A stretch of 64,000 bases of DNA from Desulfovibrionaceae bacterium (GCA_019421865.1 JAHZEL010000001.1:1-64000), one strand, 5' to 3'. Positions 8,214 to 16,095 are shown, counted from the first letter of the stretch. Notes: generated from the letters alone by a model not told the origin. A program made the numbers and translations.

Positions 8214-9725
8214 TTACTTGGCAGCCTTCTTCCAGGCGGGAGTAGCCACAGGAGCGAGTTCGCCGAACTGCACGGGTTCTCTCTTGTCCATCACGGGCTG
8301 GATGTTGGGCAGCTTGCCGTTCACGTCAGGCATGACGATGGCGCCGTGCTTGGGAGGAACAACAGCCGTTTCCGTGGGCTTCTTCAGCTGGGGGAAGAAT
8401 TCGTAAGGAACAGCGTAGGAACGATAGGTGTAACCGCCGAGATATGCGCCCTTTGCGTTGGCGTTGTAGGGGTTCACATATTCCCACACGATTTCCTTCT
8501 CGGGAGTGACTTCGAAGATGCGGGAAGAGGAGCCTTCGTTGATGAGCGTATTGCCGTTGGGCAGGCGCTGAGCATCGGAAATGAAGGCGCTGTAGAACAG
8601 GTTGTCGGCCATGGATTCACCGACGCCGACTTCGGGACCGGAGTATTCCCAAACCTTCTTCTTGGTCACGGGGTTGAATTCCACCACGCGGCTGTAGGCA
8701 TGGTTCTGGTCGATGTACTTGTTGTTGGCCATGGTGCCGCCGTTGTCGAACACCATGATGTTGCCTTCACCAGGCAGACCCTTGGGGATCATGTGCGTGT
8801 GATGGATGCCGGCGAACTTGCCGAGATGGGCGTCCTCACCCACGAAAGGCGGAGCGACCTGCCACACGATCTTGCCGGTTTCATGATCGATGATGAACAT
8901 GTGGGAGGTGTTGCGGCTGTCGCAGATGATGTTGTCGGGATGGAAGCGCTTGTCACCCGCGTCATACCACTTGTTCGGGCCGAGCCAGGAGGCGCAGTTG
9001 ATGTGCAGCCAGTCGATGCCCTGATGCTTCTGAGCATTTCTGGGCAGTCCCATAGACTTGGTGCGATGGATGGCGTCTTCGGTGTAGCCGAGTTCTTCAA
9101 AGTGGTCGGCAGCAGCCCACTTCCAGATGATGTTCTCGTCCTTATCCACGATGACGATCACGTCGTCGAGAAGAACGTTCGGGTTGATGCCGGGGTGCTT
9201 GGAGTTTTCATGCGCCAGCACCAGCAACTTGCCGTCCCATTTCGGAGTCTGACCAGGAGCATAGTAGCCCGTGCTCATGCCTTCGATCTGGAAGTCATGA
9301 TGCTGACGGGAAACCCAGGTTTCACCGTTCTTGTCCTTGGGCGTGCCGGGAATTTCGTCCACCTTTTCAAGTCTGTTGAACTTGCGCACGACGTTGCCGT
9401 CGAAGTCAAGGAAGACCAGCGTGTTGTTGTCCTGAGCGCCGGTAGGCAGGGAGTCATACCAGGTGGTACCCACGATGCCGCCGGGGAAGGCCTTGGCAGG
9501 CATGGAGTAGCCCTTGCTCTTGTTGTCCCATTCCTTCACCAGATTGCCGTTGCGGTCGATCATCTTGGTGGTACCCTGGGTGGCCATGATGACATAGGAA
9601 TTGAAGGTCTTGGCCGGATCGTACTTCACGGTACCAGTGACATAGACCTGCGGTTTTGCCTGGGCAACACCGGCTGCGAGCAGCAGAGCGGCGCAGGTAA
9701 CGGAGAGAGTTTTGGACAGATGCAT
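8214..9725 (-). CDS. Exported aryl-sulfate sulfotransferase family protein (ASST-5)
   Basis: This 503-residue secreted ASST-family protein has a Sec signal ending in AQA at residue 23. The ATG at 9725 is preceded by AAGGAG and was chosen over an upstream start 28 codons earlier that lies within the promoter. Predicted catalytic residues, His143, His241, Arg271 and His309, match ASST-4 exactly in position. It has the best organised upstream region of the cluster: sigma-54 promoter, IHF-like site and upstream repeat, with a leader of about 57 nt. Confidence 0.88.
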   Translation of the reverse strand: MHLSKTLSVTCAALLLAAGVAQAKPQVYVTGTVKYDPAKTFNSYVIMATQGTTKMIDRNGNLVKEWDNKSKGYSMPAKAFPGGIVGTTWYDSLPTGAQDNNTLVFLDFDGNVVRKFNRLEKVDEIPGTPKDKNGETWVSRQHHDFQIEGMSTGYYAPGQTPKWDGKLLVLAHENSKHPGINPNVLLDDVIVIVDKDENIIWKWAAADHFEELGYTEDAIHRTKSMGLPRNAQKHQGIDWLHINCASWLGPNKWYDAGDKRFHPDNIICDSRNTSHMFIIDHETGKIVWQVAPPFVGEDAHLGKFAGIHHTHMIPKGLPGEGNIMVFDNGGTMANNKYIDQNHAYSRVVEFNPVTKKKVWEYSGPEVGVGESMADNLFYSAFISDAQRLPNGNTLINEGSSSRIFEVTPEKEIVWEYVNPYNANAKGAYLGGYTYRSYAVPYEFFPQLKKPTETAVVPPKHGAIVMPDVNGKLPNIQPVMDKREPVQFGELAPVATPAWKKAAK

Positions 9726-9792
9726 AAAAACTCCTTGGAAAAAGGAAAACGGAACGGCCGATCCTCTTCGGTCGCTATTTTGAGAAATATAA

Positions 9793-9808
9793 TGCAAGAA
9801 GCGTACCA
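9793..9808 (-). promoter_or_regulatory. Sigma-54 promoter (-24/-12) for ASST-5
   Basis: The minus strand reads TGGTAC-N5-TTGCA, one base from the RpoN consensus. Predicted transcription start is near 9782, 57 nt ahead of the ATG. The upstream repeat lies 76 bp away. Confidence 0.8.
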
Positions 9809-9827
9809 CAATTTTGAAAGTTTATTC

Positions 9828-9840
9828 TTTCAATATATTA
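9828..9840. promoter_or_regulatory. IHF-like site upstream of ASST-5
   Basis: TTTCAATATATTA matches WATCAANNNNTTR with one mismatch. It is placed 20 bp upstream of the -24 box, between promoter and upstream repeat, and is nearly identical to the site at ASST-2. Confidence 0.45.
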
Positions 9841-9883
9841 CAGATTGTAACAGTCGGAATATGCTGATTGAGAAGTGTGTACT

Positions 9884-9899
9884 GTGCGGAAAAGCGTAC
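9884..9899. promoter_or_regulatory. Upstream activating sequence for ASST-5
   Basis: GTGCG-GAAAAG-CGTAC is the third copy of the motif placed exactly 76 bp from a -24 box. Confidence 0.7.
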
Positions 9900-9913
9900 T
9901 ATTAAAAGAAAAA

Positions 9914-9961
9914 GTACGATATCTGACTATAAAGTTATAATGATAATGTTTGATATCGTAC
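9914..9961. promoter_or_regulatory. Distant inverted repeat upstream of ASST-5
   Basis: GTACGATATC (9914-9923) and GATATCGTAC (9952-9961) are perfect 10-bp inverted copies, 38 bp apart start to start. Both contain the GTACG/CGTAC half-site of the nearby activating sequence, so they may be a second activator site. From 9962 to about 10468 I see no supportable gene. Confidence 0.45.
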
Positions 9962-10468
9962 ATAATATAAATGTTAATTAATAATAAATACATGAATTAT
10001 GGGAGAAGTAAAGAAAAAATCACAATTGAGTTCTTTTTTTAGAATGTTCGTGCTGAGAAGGGGTATGATGTCCCCAAAAAAACGGGAGATCTGCAGAGGC
10101 GATTTCGGGGGACTTTGTTCCATAGGATAACAAGAGCTTTTTTCGGTATTGTTGAAGCTCACACGAGTGTCTGCTCAGAGTGCGATCAGCCTTTGCGACC
10201 GAAAAAATCGCATAAAAACGAATGGGGAGTTCCGAGGCTCGGAATTATTCTCCGCGGAATGAGGGGCTGGGGGGAGAGTGGTTATCGCCGGACAGTCGGA
10301 AAAAAGGAAAAGACCTGAGCGATGCGGAGCGTTGTCTTTTGCATTAGTCGCTCAGAAAGAGCGCTGCGCGTTTTCCGCATGAAAAGGGCTCGTTCAGCCG
10401 CCCCTCGTTCAACGGATTTTTCTGTTTCAGTTCTCTTAAATTTCGCCTCGGCAAAGGCATTAACATAA

Positions 10469-10500
10469 AAAGGCGGCCCTTCCGAAGAAGGGCCGCCTTT
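10469..10500 (-). terminator. Intrinsic terminator after the HHH gene pair
   Basis: The 11-bp stem GGCGGCCCTTC/GAAGGGCCGCC with a CGAA loop is followed on the minus strand by TTTTTATG. It ends the ASST-6 operon. Confidence 0.85.
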
Positions 10501-10522
10501 CATTTCAAGGATTCAGCTTAGA

Positions 10523-10834
10523 TTAGTAAGCCTTCATGCCGGGCATGGCGTTGGGGTTGAAGATGAGGTCGTCATCTTCTTCGATGGGATCGAGTTCGGC
10601 AATCTTACGGCCGGTGAGAACGCCTTCCAGGTCTTCCACGGAGGTGAAACGCTTGTTGGCGCGAGCGGCAACGATGGCGTTGGCTTCTTCCATGGAGAGT
10701 TCGATGCCTTCATCCTTGCAGTCGGCAACCATCTTTTCAGCGGGAGCCTTGTTGAAGCTGAAGGCGCCGGCGTAGGCAGGAGCGGCCATGGCGCAAGCCA
10801 TGAGGGTAAGAACGAGAGTACGAGCGAATTTCAT
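10523..10834 (-). CDS. Small secreted helix-hairpin-helix protein, second of pair
   Basis: This 103-residue protein has a signal peptide of about 22 residues (ends PAYA) and a mature part that resembles a single ComEA-like helix-hairpin-helix (HHH) domain. The pattern is a helix, then ARANKRFTSVEDLEGV, then acidic residues (EEDDD). The start at 10834 follows AAGGAG; the open frame begins further upstream. It is the last gene of the ASST-6 operon. HHH domains usually bind DNA or act in protein assembly, but here the protein is exported and acidic, so DNA binding seems unlikely. The function is unknown; a periplasmic partner of the sulfotransferases is an inference from gene order only. Confidence 0.8.
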   Translation of the reverse strand: MKFARTLVLTLMACAMAAPAYAGAFSFNKAPAEKMVADCKDEGIELSMEEANAIVAARANKRFTSVEDLEGVLTGRKIAELDPIEEDDDLIFNPNAMPGMKAY

Positions 10835-10863
10835 TTTTTTACTCCTTGATATCTCAGCTAAAA

Positions 10864-11205
10864 TCAGCACTTGGAGGGGGCAAGCGTCATTTCGGCGTTG
10901 TCAGGATCATACCAGAGGCTGTTCTGTTCTTCCACAGGGTTGATGGCTTCGAGGGTCTTGTTGTCGAGACCGGGCACCTTGAGGAGGTCTTCAGAAATGG
11001 CGAAGGGTTTTTCCTTGGCCATCTTCACCATGGCTTCAGCCATTTCCTGGGTGATGTTGGCATCCGGAATGGACATGAGCTGCTCGACGGTGGCGGTGTT
11101 CAGATCGAAAGCACCTTCGCCGGGAACCATGTCGTCGTCAGCCATGGCAGGAGCGGCACAGGCAAGGAGGGCGCAAAGAGAAAGGGAGGAAAGAATCTTT
11201 TTCAT
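10864..11205 (-). CDS. Small secreted helix-hairpin-helix protein, first of pair
   Basis: This 113-residue protein has a signal peptide of about 22 residues (ends PAMA). Its mature part begins with FDLNTATVEQLMSIPD, the typical opening of ComEA-type HHH domains, and continues to DLLKVPGLDNKTLEAINP, the second hairpin. It ends in a lone Cys. It starts 10 nt after the ASST-6 stop, so the two are almost certainly co-transcribed. The second HHH gene follows 29 nt later. The role is unknown. Such a pair tied to an exported sulfotransferase might aid folding, docking or substrate delivery. Confidence 0.82.
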   Translation of the reverse strand: MKKILSSLSLCALLACAAPAMADDDMVPGEGAFDLNTATVEQLMSIPDANITQEMAEAMVKMAKEKPFAISEDLLKVPGLDNKTLEAINPVEEQNSLWYDPDNAEMTLAPSKC

Positions 11206-11215
11206 GATAGCTCCG

Positions 11216-12682
11216 TTACTTGCCAGGCTTATAGGGGGTCTTGCTGGCAGGAATCTTGAAGGTGATGTTTTCAGGCGGCGTCACGGCGAATTCCTGAGGC
11301 TTCTTCAGCTGAGGAACGTAGTCGTAAGGCACACGGTAGCAGCGATATACCAGGTTGAACTTGCCGTTCGGGTTGTACCAGGGGCTGATGTATTCCCAGA
11401 CGATTTCGTTGTCGGGGGTCACTTCCTGGAACTGGCCCACAGCACCGTTGGTGATGAGGGTGTTGCCGTTGGGCAGACGCTGAGCGGAGCTGACATAGTC
11501 GCTGTAGAACTTGTAGGTTTCGCGCAGACCCATGGCGGCGGAGGAGTGTTCCCACACCTTCTTGAGGGTGACCGGGTCGAATTCGATGACGCGGGAGTAG
11601 TCGCGGCGGGCGTTGCTCCAACCCATGGGAGAGGTGGGGTTGCGATCGCCGTAACCGGCGAAGCCGCCGTTGTCGTACAGCATGATGTTGCCTTCACCGG
11701 GCAGGCCCTTGGGGATCATGCAGCAGTGATGCTGACCGACGATCTGGCCGAGCTTGTACAGGGCGCGCTTGTATTCCTTGCCGGCAAACACCCACTTGTC
11801 GTCGGGGTAGAAGGTCGGGCCGATCTGCCACACGATCTTCTTGGTTGCATGGTCGATGATGAAGCAGGTGTTGAGCTGACGGCAGGAGCAGATGATGTTG
11901 TCGGGATGGAAGACGGCGTACTTGACCGGATCTTCATCATACCACTTGTTCGGGCCGAGGTAGGAAGCGGAGTTCATGTGCATCCAGTCGGCAGCCTTGA
12001 CGCCGGGGGTACGGGTCATCTGCCAGGTGGGGAACTTGTACATGGACTTCTTGAGATCTTCGGGGAGCTTCAGTTCGTCGAAGTGTTCGAAGGCCTTCCA
12101 GTCCCACAGGATGTTGTTGTCCTTGTCCACCTCGAAGATGTAGTCGTCATCAAGCGGCTTCTTGTTGGTGATGGCGGGGTTTTCGGTGAACAGGTGGGAG
12201 AGGACCATGATCTTGCCTTCGGGCTTGTATTCTACGTCCATGCCGGGAGCGTAGTAGCCGACGGGGTTGCCTTCCACCTGGAAATCGTGATGCATGCCGG
12301 CGAGCGGAATGTTACGCACGATCTTGCCGTCCCAGTCGCAGATCGAGAGGTCGGCGGACATGGGATCGCCGTAGGTACGGCCGACCATTTCGGGCTTCTG
12401 ACGGGTGGCACCCATGACATAGCCGCCCTTCAGCAGCTTGGTGGGGTGTTCCAGTTCGCTGACGTGCTTCCATTCGTGAACGACGTTGCCGTTCATGTCG
12501 ATGAGCACGCAGCCCTGGCCCTTGGTTTCCACGCCGAACACGGTGTAGCCGTTCCAGCATTTTTCAGGCTTGTAGATGGTGGTACCGTGAGGGAACACGG
12601 AAGGAAAAGCCCAGCTCAGAGAAGGCGCCGCAGTGGCAGCGGCGGCCGCAGACAGACCCATGAGGAATTGACGACGATTCAT
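11216..12682 (-). CDS. Tat-exported aryl-sulfate sulfotransferase family protein (ASST-6)
   Basis: This 488-residue ASST-family protein has a twin-arginine signal (NRRQFLM at residues 2-8, an Ala-rich core and a cut near SWA at 25), unlike the Sec signals of its neighbours. Predicted catalytic residues are His132 (MHHDFQ), His235 (DWMHMN), Arg268 (CSCRQL) and His319 (QHHCCMI). The region before the arginine has the HPDNIIC insert of ASST-4 and -5. The start at 12682 follows AAAGGA; the frame is open 55 codons further upstream, but that stretch holds the sigma-54 promoter. It leads an operon with two HHH proteins. Tat export implies folding in the cytoplasm before transport, possibly with a cofactor or metal, which none of the sequence motifs identify. 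Confidence 0.88.
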   Translation of the reverse strand: MNRRQFLMGLSAAAAATAAPSLSWAFPSVFPHGTTIYKPEKCWNGYTVFGVETKGQGCVLIDMNGNVVHEWKHVSELEHPTKLLKGGYVMGATRQKPEMVGRTYGDPMSADLSICDWDGKIVRNIPLAGMHHDFQVEGNPVGYYAPGMDVEYKPEGKIMVLSHLFTENPAITNKKPLDDDYIFEVDKDNNILWDWKAFEHFDELKLPEDLKKSMYKFPTWQMTRTPGVKAADWMHMNSASYLGPNKWYDEDPVKYAVFHPDNIICSCRQLNTCFIIDHATKKIVWQIGPTFYPDDKWVFAGKEYKRALYKLGQIVGQHHCCMIPKGLPGEGNIMLYDNGGFAGYGDRNPTSPMGWSNARRDYSRVIEFDPVTLKKVWEHSSAAMGLRETYKFYSDYVSSAQRLPNGNTLITNGAVGQFQEVTPDNEIVWEYISPWYNPNGKFNLVYRCYRVPYDYVPQLKKPQEFAVTPPENITFKIPASKTPYKPGK

Positions 12683-12731
12683 GTGACTTCCTTTATGAGG
12701 TTGAAGGCCGGAGTAATTCAACAACAAACCT

Positions 12732-12747
12732 AGCAAAGACTGTGCCA
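12732..12747 (-). promoter_or_regulatory. Sigma-54 promoter (-24/-12) for the ASST-6 operon
   Basis: The minus strand reads TGGCAC-N5-TTGCT, a perfect match to the RpoN consensus. Transcription would start near 12721, 39 nt ahead of the ATG. An IHF-like TATCAA lies at 12766-12771. Confidence 0.85.
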
Positions 12748-12795
12748 GATTATTTTTTATTGTAATATCAAGGAGATTGTGAAAAGTTTTTTTTC

Positions 12796-12847
12796 TGTGC
12801 GTGAAAAGAGCCGCACACCTGAAAGGGTAATGTGCGAGAAATCGCAC
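12796..12847. promoter_or_regulatory. Two activator repeats between ASST-6 and the sensor kinase
   Basis: GTGCG-AGAAAT-CGCAC (12832-12847) is the fourth copy of the cluster motif, here 85 bp from the -24 box. A second repeat, TGTGCG-N10-CGCACA (12796-12817), has the same arms with wider spacing. They sit in the divergent region, so they could control ASST-6, the kinase gene, or both. Confidence 0.65.
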
Positions 12848-12907
12848 GCTTTTCTTCCTTGCGGAGAACGGTGGGATGGTGTTTTATTTTCCTCAAGGAG
12901 TTCTGAT

Positions 12908-14875
12908 ATGCGCTGTCTGGTTGTTTTCCTGAGTTTTTTTCTCATGCTCTGTTCCAGTTCGTCCTCCTGGGGAACGCATGTCTGTTCGACAGACAGGGAT
13001 GAGCATCTCATCATCGGCGTACCGCCCAATTCCGCCCCTCTTTCGTTCCTGAACGAGACTCGCGACGGTCTGCAGGGACTCGCCGTGGATCTCAGCGTGA
13101 AGATGGCCGAGGTTCTTGGGAAAAAAATCGTTTTCGTGCAGAGCAATGCCCGAAAGCTGGAGCAGAAGCTGCAGCGCGGCGAAATAGACGCCGTGGTGGG
13201 CCTCATGCCCGTGAATCTTCAGAACGACTTTTCAGACGTGCTGATCACCCCGCTGGCCCTGAACCGCGCCATACTCGTGGCCGGTCAGGAGCATCAGTTC
13301 ACAACGGAAAGCGAACTGGCCGGGCATAAGGTGATTCTTCAGCGCGGCGACACCTATATTCCCAAAATGTTGAACCTCGGCTGCACCATCATACAGGCCG
13401 ACTCCATCACGAACGCGCTCAACCGCCTGATTGCCGGTCAGGCCGACGCCTATATCGCGAGTTCCGTGGAAGTGGCCTTCCACATCGTGCAGAGCAAGGC
13501 CTACAAGAACATACGAGTCATCGGCGGTTCTCTGGAGCGCATTCCCATGGTCATGATGGTGGGGCGGCGTTCCGGCCTTCTGGAACGTATGTCCAGCGCC
13601 CTCGTGCATCTCGAAGAGAGCGGCGAGGTGGAGAAGCTGCGTGCGAAATGGCTGGGCCGTTCCCTGTACATACCGAGTCTCTGGGAACTGTATCGGTATC
13701 ATATACTCTGCGGCATTATTCTCATCGTCTGCGTGTTTCTGGCATCGGTCACCTGGATTTACGCATTGAAGAGGCAGGTCCGCAAGGTTTCACGCCGACT
13801 CATACGCTCGGAAAGAAAATACCGCGATCTCATTGAGGAATCGCCGGACATCATTCTGCTGCTCGATGAATATGGTCACATAGGGCTCTGCAACCGGGCC
13901 GCCCGAAGCGCGCTGCATATTTCCGGCACGGGGAACAGCTCCAGCATGCTCATGGAAGCGCTGTGCAGCAAAACGAGCGGCTGCCTTGAGCGCTTTGTGG
14001 AACTCATTCCCCAGCAGGGCGCGCTGCGCAGGGAGATCACGCTGGCTCCCGGCACCGACGATGAGCTGGTGCTGGAAGTGAACCTGTTCATGACGGACAT
14101 GGAATCGTCGCCGTATGCGGTATGCCTCATCGGACGCGACATGACCGAGCGGCGCAGGCTGGACCATCAGGTCATGGAAATGGAGCGTCTGGCCGTGCTG
14201 GGCAAGCTGGCCGCAGGCGTGGCGCATGAAATCAACAACCCCATAGGCATCGTGATGGCCAATGCGGAACTGGCGCTGGAGGACTGCCCGGAAGACAGCC
14301 CGCTGCGTCCGCTGCTGCGCGCCATCTACCGCAACGGCGAGCGGGCGGTGAACACCACGCGGCGACTGCTCAACATTGCGCTGCTCGATTCCGTGCAGTA
14401 TGAGGCACAGAATCTTGCCCAGATCGTGCGCGAGGCGCTGTTCTTCCTGAAGCCGCGCCTGCGTTCCGTAAGGGTGGACGACAGCCTGATGCCCGACAAT
14501 CTGTCCATACGCGGCAACCGCATTCTTCTGGAGCAGCTGGTGCTGAACCTGCTCATCAATGCGCTGGACAGCATGGACGGTGAAAAGGATGCCTGTCGGG
14601 CGCTGACCCTTGAAGGACGCTGTCTGCCCGGCGGACGCGTGGTGCTCGACATTTCCGACTGCGGAAGCGGCATTCGGGAAGAAAACCGGAAGAAGATCTT
14701 TGATCCCTTCTTCTCCACCAAGGGCTCCAAGGGCTTCGGACTCGGCCTGTACATTTCGCGCCATATCGTGGAACTGCACGGCGGCGAAATCGAGGTGTAT
14801 TCCGAACCGGGAGCCGGAGCCACCATGTCGCTGTCCTTCTGTGCCATGAGTGAAACGGAAACGACGAAGGCCTGA
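12908..14875 (+). CDS. Sensor histidine kinase with periplasmic solute-binding domain
   Basis: This 655-residue inner-membrane kinase has an N-terminal signal (1-21), a periplasmic domain of the SBP_bac_3 type (about 32-252), one membrane segment (about 265-286), a PAS domain (about 300-412), a HisKA domain with phospho-acceptor His440 (in GVAHEINNP), and an ATPase domain with N-box Asn551, G1 box DISDCGSGI and G2 box GFGLGL. The start at 12908 follows AAGGAG; the open frame extends 43 codons upstream through the divergent regulatory region. The domain order is common in kinases that drive NtrC-type regulators. No response regulator is present in the window. Its place opposite the ASST-6 operon suggests that it senses a small periplasmic ligand and controls the sulfotransferase genes; that is an inference. 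Confidence 0.9.
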   Translation: MRCLVVFLSFFLMLCSSSSSWGTHVCSTDRDEHLIIGVPPNSAPLSFLNETRDGLQGLAVDLSVKMAEVLGKKIVFVQSNARKLEQKLQRGEIDAVVGLMPVNLQNDFSDVLITPLALNRAILVAGQEHQFTTESELAGHKVILQRGDTYIPKMLNLGCTIIQADSITNALNRLIAGQADAYIASSVEVAFHIVQSKAYKNIRVIGGSLERIPMVMMVGRRSGLLERMSSALVHLEESGEVEKLRAKWLGRSLYIPSLWELYRYHILCGIILIVCVFLASVTWIYALKRQVRKVSRRLIRSERKYRDLIEESPDIILLLDEYGHIGLCNRAARSALHISGTGNSSSMLMEALCSKTSGCLERFVELIPQQGALRREITLAPGTDDELVLEVNLFMTDMESSPYAVCLIGRDMTERRRLDHQVMEMERLAVLGKLAAGVAHEINNPIGIVMANAELALEDCPEDSPLRPLLRAIYRNGERAVNTTRRLLNIALLDSVQYEAQNLAQIVREALFFLKPRLRSVRVDDSLMPDNLSIRGNRILLEQLVLNLLINALDSMDGEKDACRALTLEGRCLPGGRVVLDISDCGSGIREENRKKIFDPFFSTKGSKGFGLGLYISRHIVELHGGEIEVYSEPGAGATMSLSFCAMSETETTKA

Positions 14876-15222
14876 AGAGGTCCTGCTTCGGTTCAGGAGG
14901 GGAACCCGGCTGCGCTTGATCTTAGGCAGCGCTCGGAGATTGCTTGCATGAAGCAGGCGGCGCTCCATGCCGCCGTGCATCTGGAAGATGCGGCTTCGCG
15001 CTGGGGGCTCCGCATGCTTGTCCTGCGGCATACGGGAGGGCTGACCGGAAATGGTACGCCGGGCCTTTTGCCTGCCACCGAACAGGGCGGCCGGGCGCGA
15101 GGTTTTTGTCGAGGGCCTTTTGCGGGCGGAAGAAGCCGGAGTGCCCCCTGTTCAACATGTGGTAGGGCGGTGTCGCCCTTGTGTGACGTGAAACGCTGTG
15201 CGATGTGAAGCGATTCATACGG
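14876..15222. other. Intergenic stretch without recognised gene
   Basis: GC-rich DNA between the kinase gene and the next gene. Short open frames exist on both strands, but none has a ribosome binding site or recognisable product. A structured RNA cannot be excluded. Confidence 0.4.
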
Positions 15223-15270
15223 CAAAGGCCGGGTAGGTTGGTTCCTGCGTCCGGCCTTTGTCGTTTTTGC
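15223..15270 (+). terminator. Plus-strand terminator-like hairpin
   Basis: The perfect 10-bp stem CAAAGGCCGG/CCGGCCTTTG has a long 18-nt loop and is followed by TCGTTTTTGC. It may end transcription coming from the kinase gene about 350 nt upstream. Confidence 0.5.
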
Positions 15271-15315
15271 CTGCCCGGAATGCGTCACGCATCAGCTTCG
15301 GGCTGCGCTTTCATG

Positions 15316-16095
15316 CTATTTGATGTACTGCTTTTCCCACTTGTCCATGGTGCCGTCGGCCTTGATGCCGGCCATCCAGTCGTTCACGGCCTTGAGCAGG
15401 TCGGTATAGTCCTTCTTCATGAGCACGCCGAAGTGGTTTTCGGTGAAGGGCTTGTCCACAAGAGGAGCGGCCACCTTGGGATTGTCCTTGACGTAGCGTA
15501 CGGCTTCCATGGTTTCGGTGATCATGACGTCGGCCTTGCCTTCGCCCACGAGACCGGGAATTTCGGCGTTCTGTTCGTGCATGATGAGCTGCGCTTTGGG
15601 CGTGGATTCCTTGGCGAACTTTTCATTGGTGCCGCCGGGATTGTACATCACGCGCACGGAGGGCTGGTTCACGTCGTCCAGGGTCTTGAACTGCGCTTCC
15701 TTGGTTTTGGTGACGAGAATGGTCTTGCCGAAGGTGAGGTACGGGTCGGACATGGCCATGACTTCCTTGCGGGCGTCGGTCACGGTGATGCCGCAGATGG
15801 CCACGTCGAACTTGTCGGCCTGCGTGTCGGCCTGAAGGGTCTTCCAGGTGGTGGGAACATAGGAGACTTTCACACCGAGCTTCTTGGCCAGAGAGTCTGC
15901 CATTTCAGCGTCGAACCCTTCGTACCGGCCCGTTTCCTTGTTGAGGTAGCTCATGGGCTTGTAGTCGCCGGTGGTACCGACCAGAAGTGTTCCGCTGCTT
16001 TTGATGGCCTCAAGGGTTCTGGCCTGTGCGTCGCTGACGGCGAGCCCGGTGACGGATGCAAGAAGCAGAGAAGCCATAAGGATTTTCTTGACCAT
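15316..16095 (-). CDS. Periplasmic solute-binding protein resembling cyclohexadienyl dehydratase (PheC)
   Basis: This 259-residue protein has a Sec signal (about 1-25, ending AQA) and an SBP_bac_3 fold. Its sequence follows Pseudomonas PheC, a cyclohexadienyl dehydratase that evolved from amino-acid binding proteins, in several blocks: TTGDYKPMSY, VPTTWKTL, DVAICGITVT and NPGGTNEKFA. The segment TETMEA retains a glutamate where PheC has its likely catalytic acid. No permease or ATPase gene is adjacent, which favours an enzyme or orphan binding protein over an ABC component. The start follows AGGAGG. Whether it is a dehydratase or binds a carboxylate or amino acid cannot be settled from sequence alone. 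Confidence 0.8.
   Translation of the reverse strand: MVKKILMASLLLASVTGLAVSDAQARTLEAIKSSGTLLVGTTGDYKPMSYLNKETGRYEGFDAEMADSLAKKLGVKVSYVPTTWKTLQADTQADKFDVAICGITVTDARKEVMAMSDPYLTFGKTILVTKTKEAQFKTLDDVNQPSVRVMYNPGGTNEKFAKESTPKAQLIMHEQNAEIPGLVGEGKADVMITETMEAVRYVKDNPKVAAPLVDKPFTENHFGVLMKKDYTDLLKAVNDWMAGIKADGTMDKWEKQYIK

Noticed and set aside
10115..10318. Plus-strand frame of 67 codons between ASST-5 and the HHH genes
   Set aside because: No ribosome binding site, no domain, and composition like non-coding DNA.
678..12682. Apparent loss of the sulfated histidine in ASST-1 to -6
   Set aside because: A first alignment to a late LITS-type block suggested a Thr or Asn at this place. Recounting from the E. 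coli residues shows that His436 lies in the earlier QH-x-A-W block, and all copies keep it.
14948..15208. Plus-strand frame of 86 codons after the kinase gene
   Set aside because: Overlapping frames in several phases are equally open in this GC-rich stretch and none has a ribosome binding site or recognisable product.
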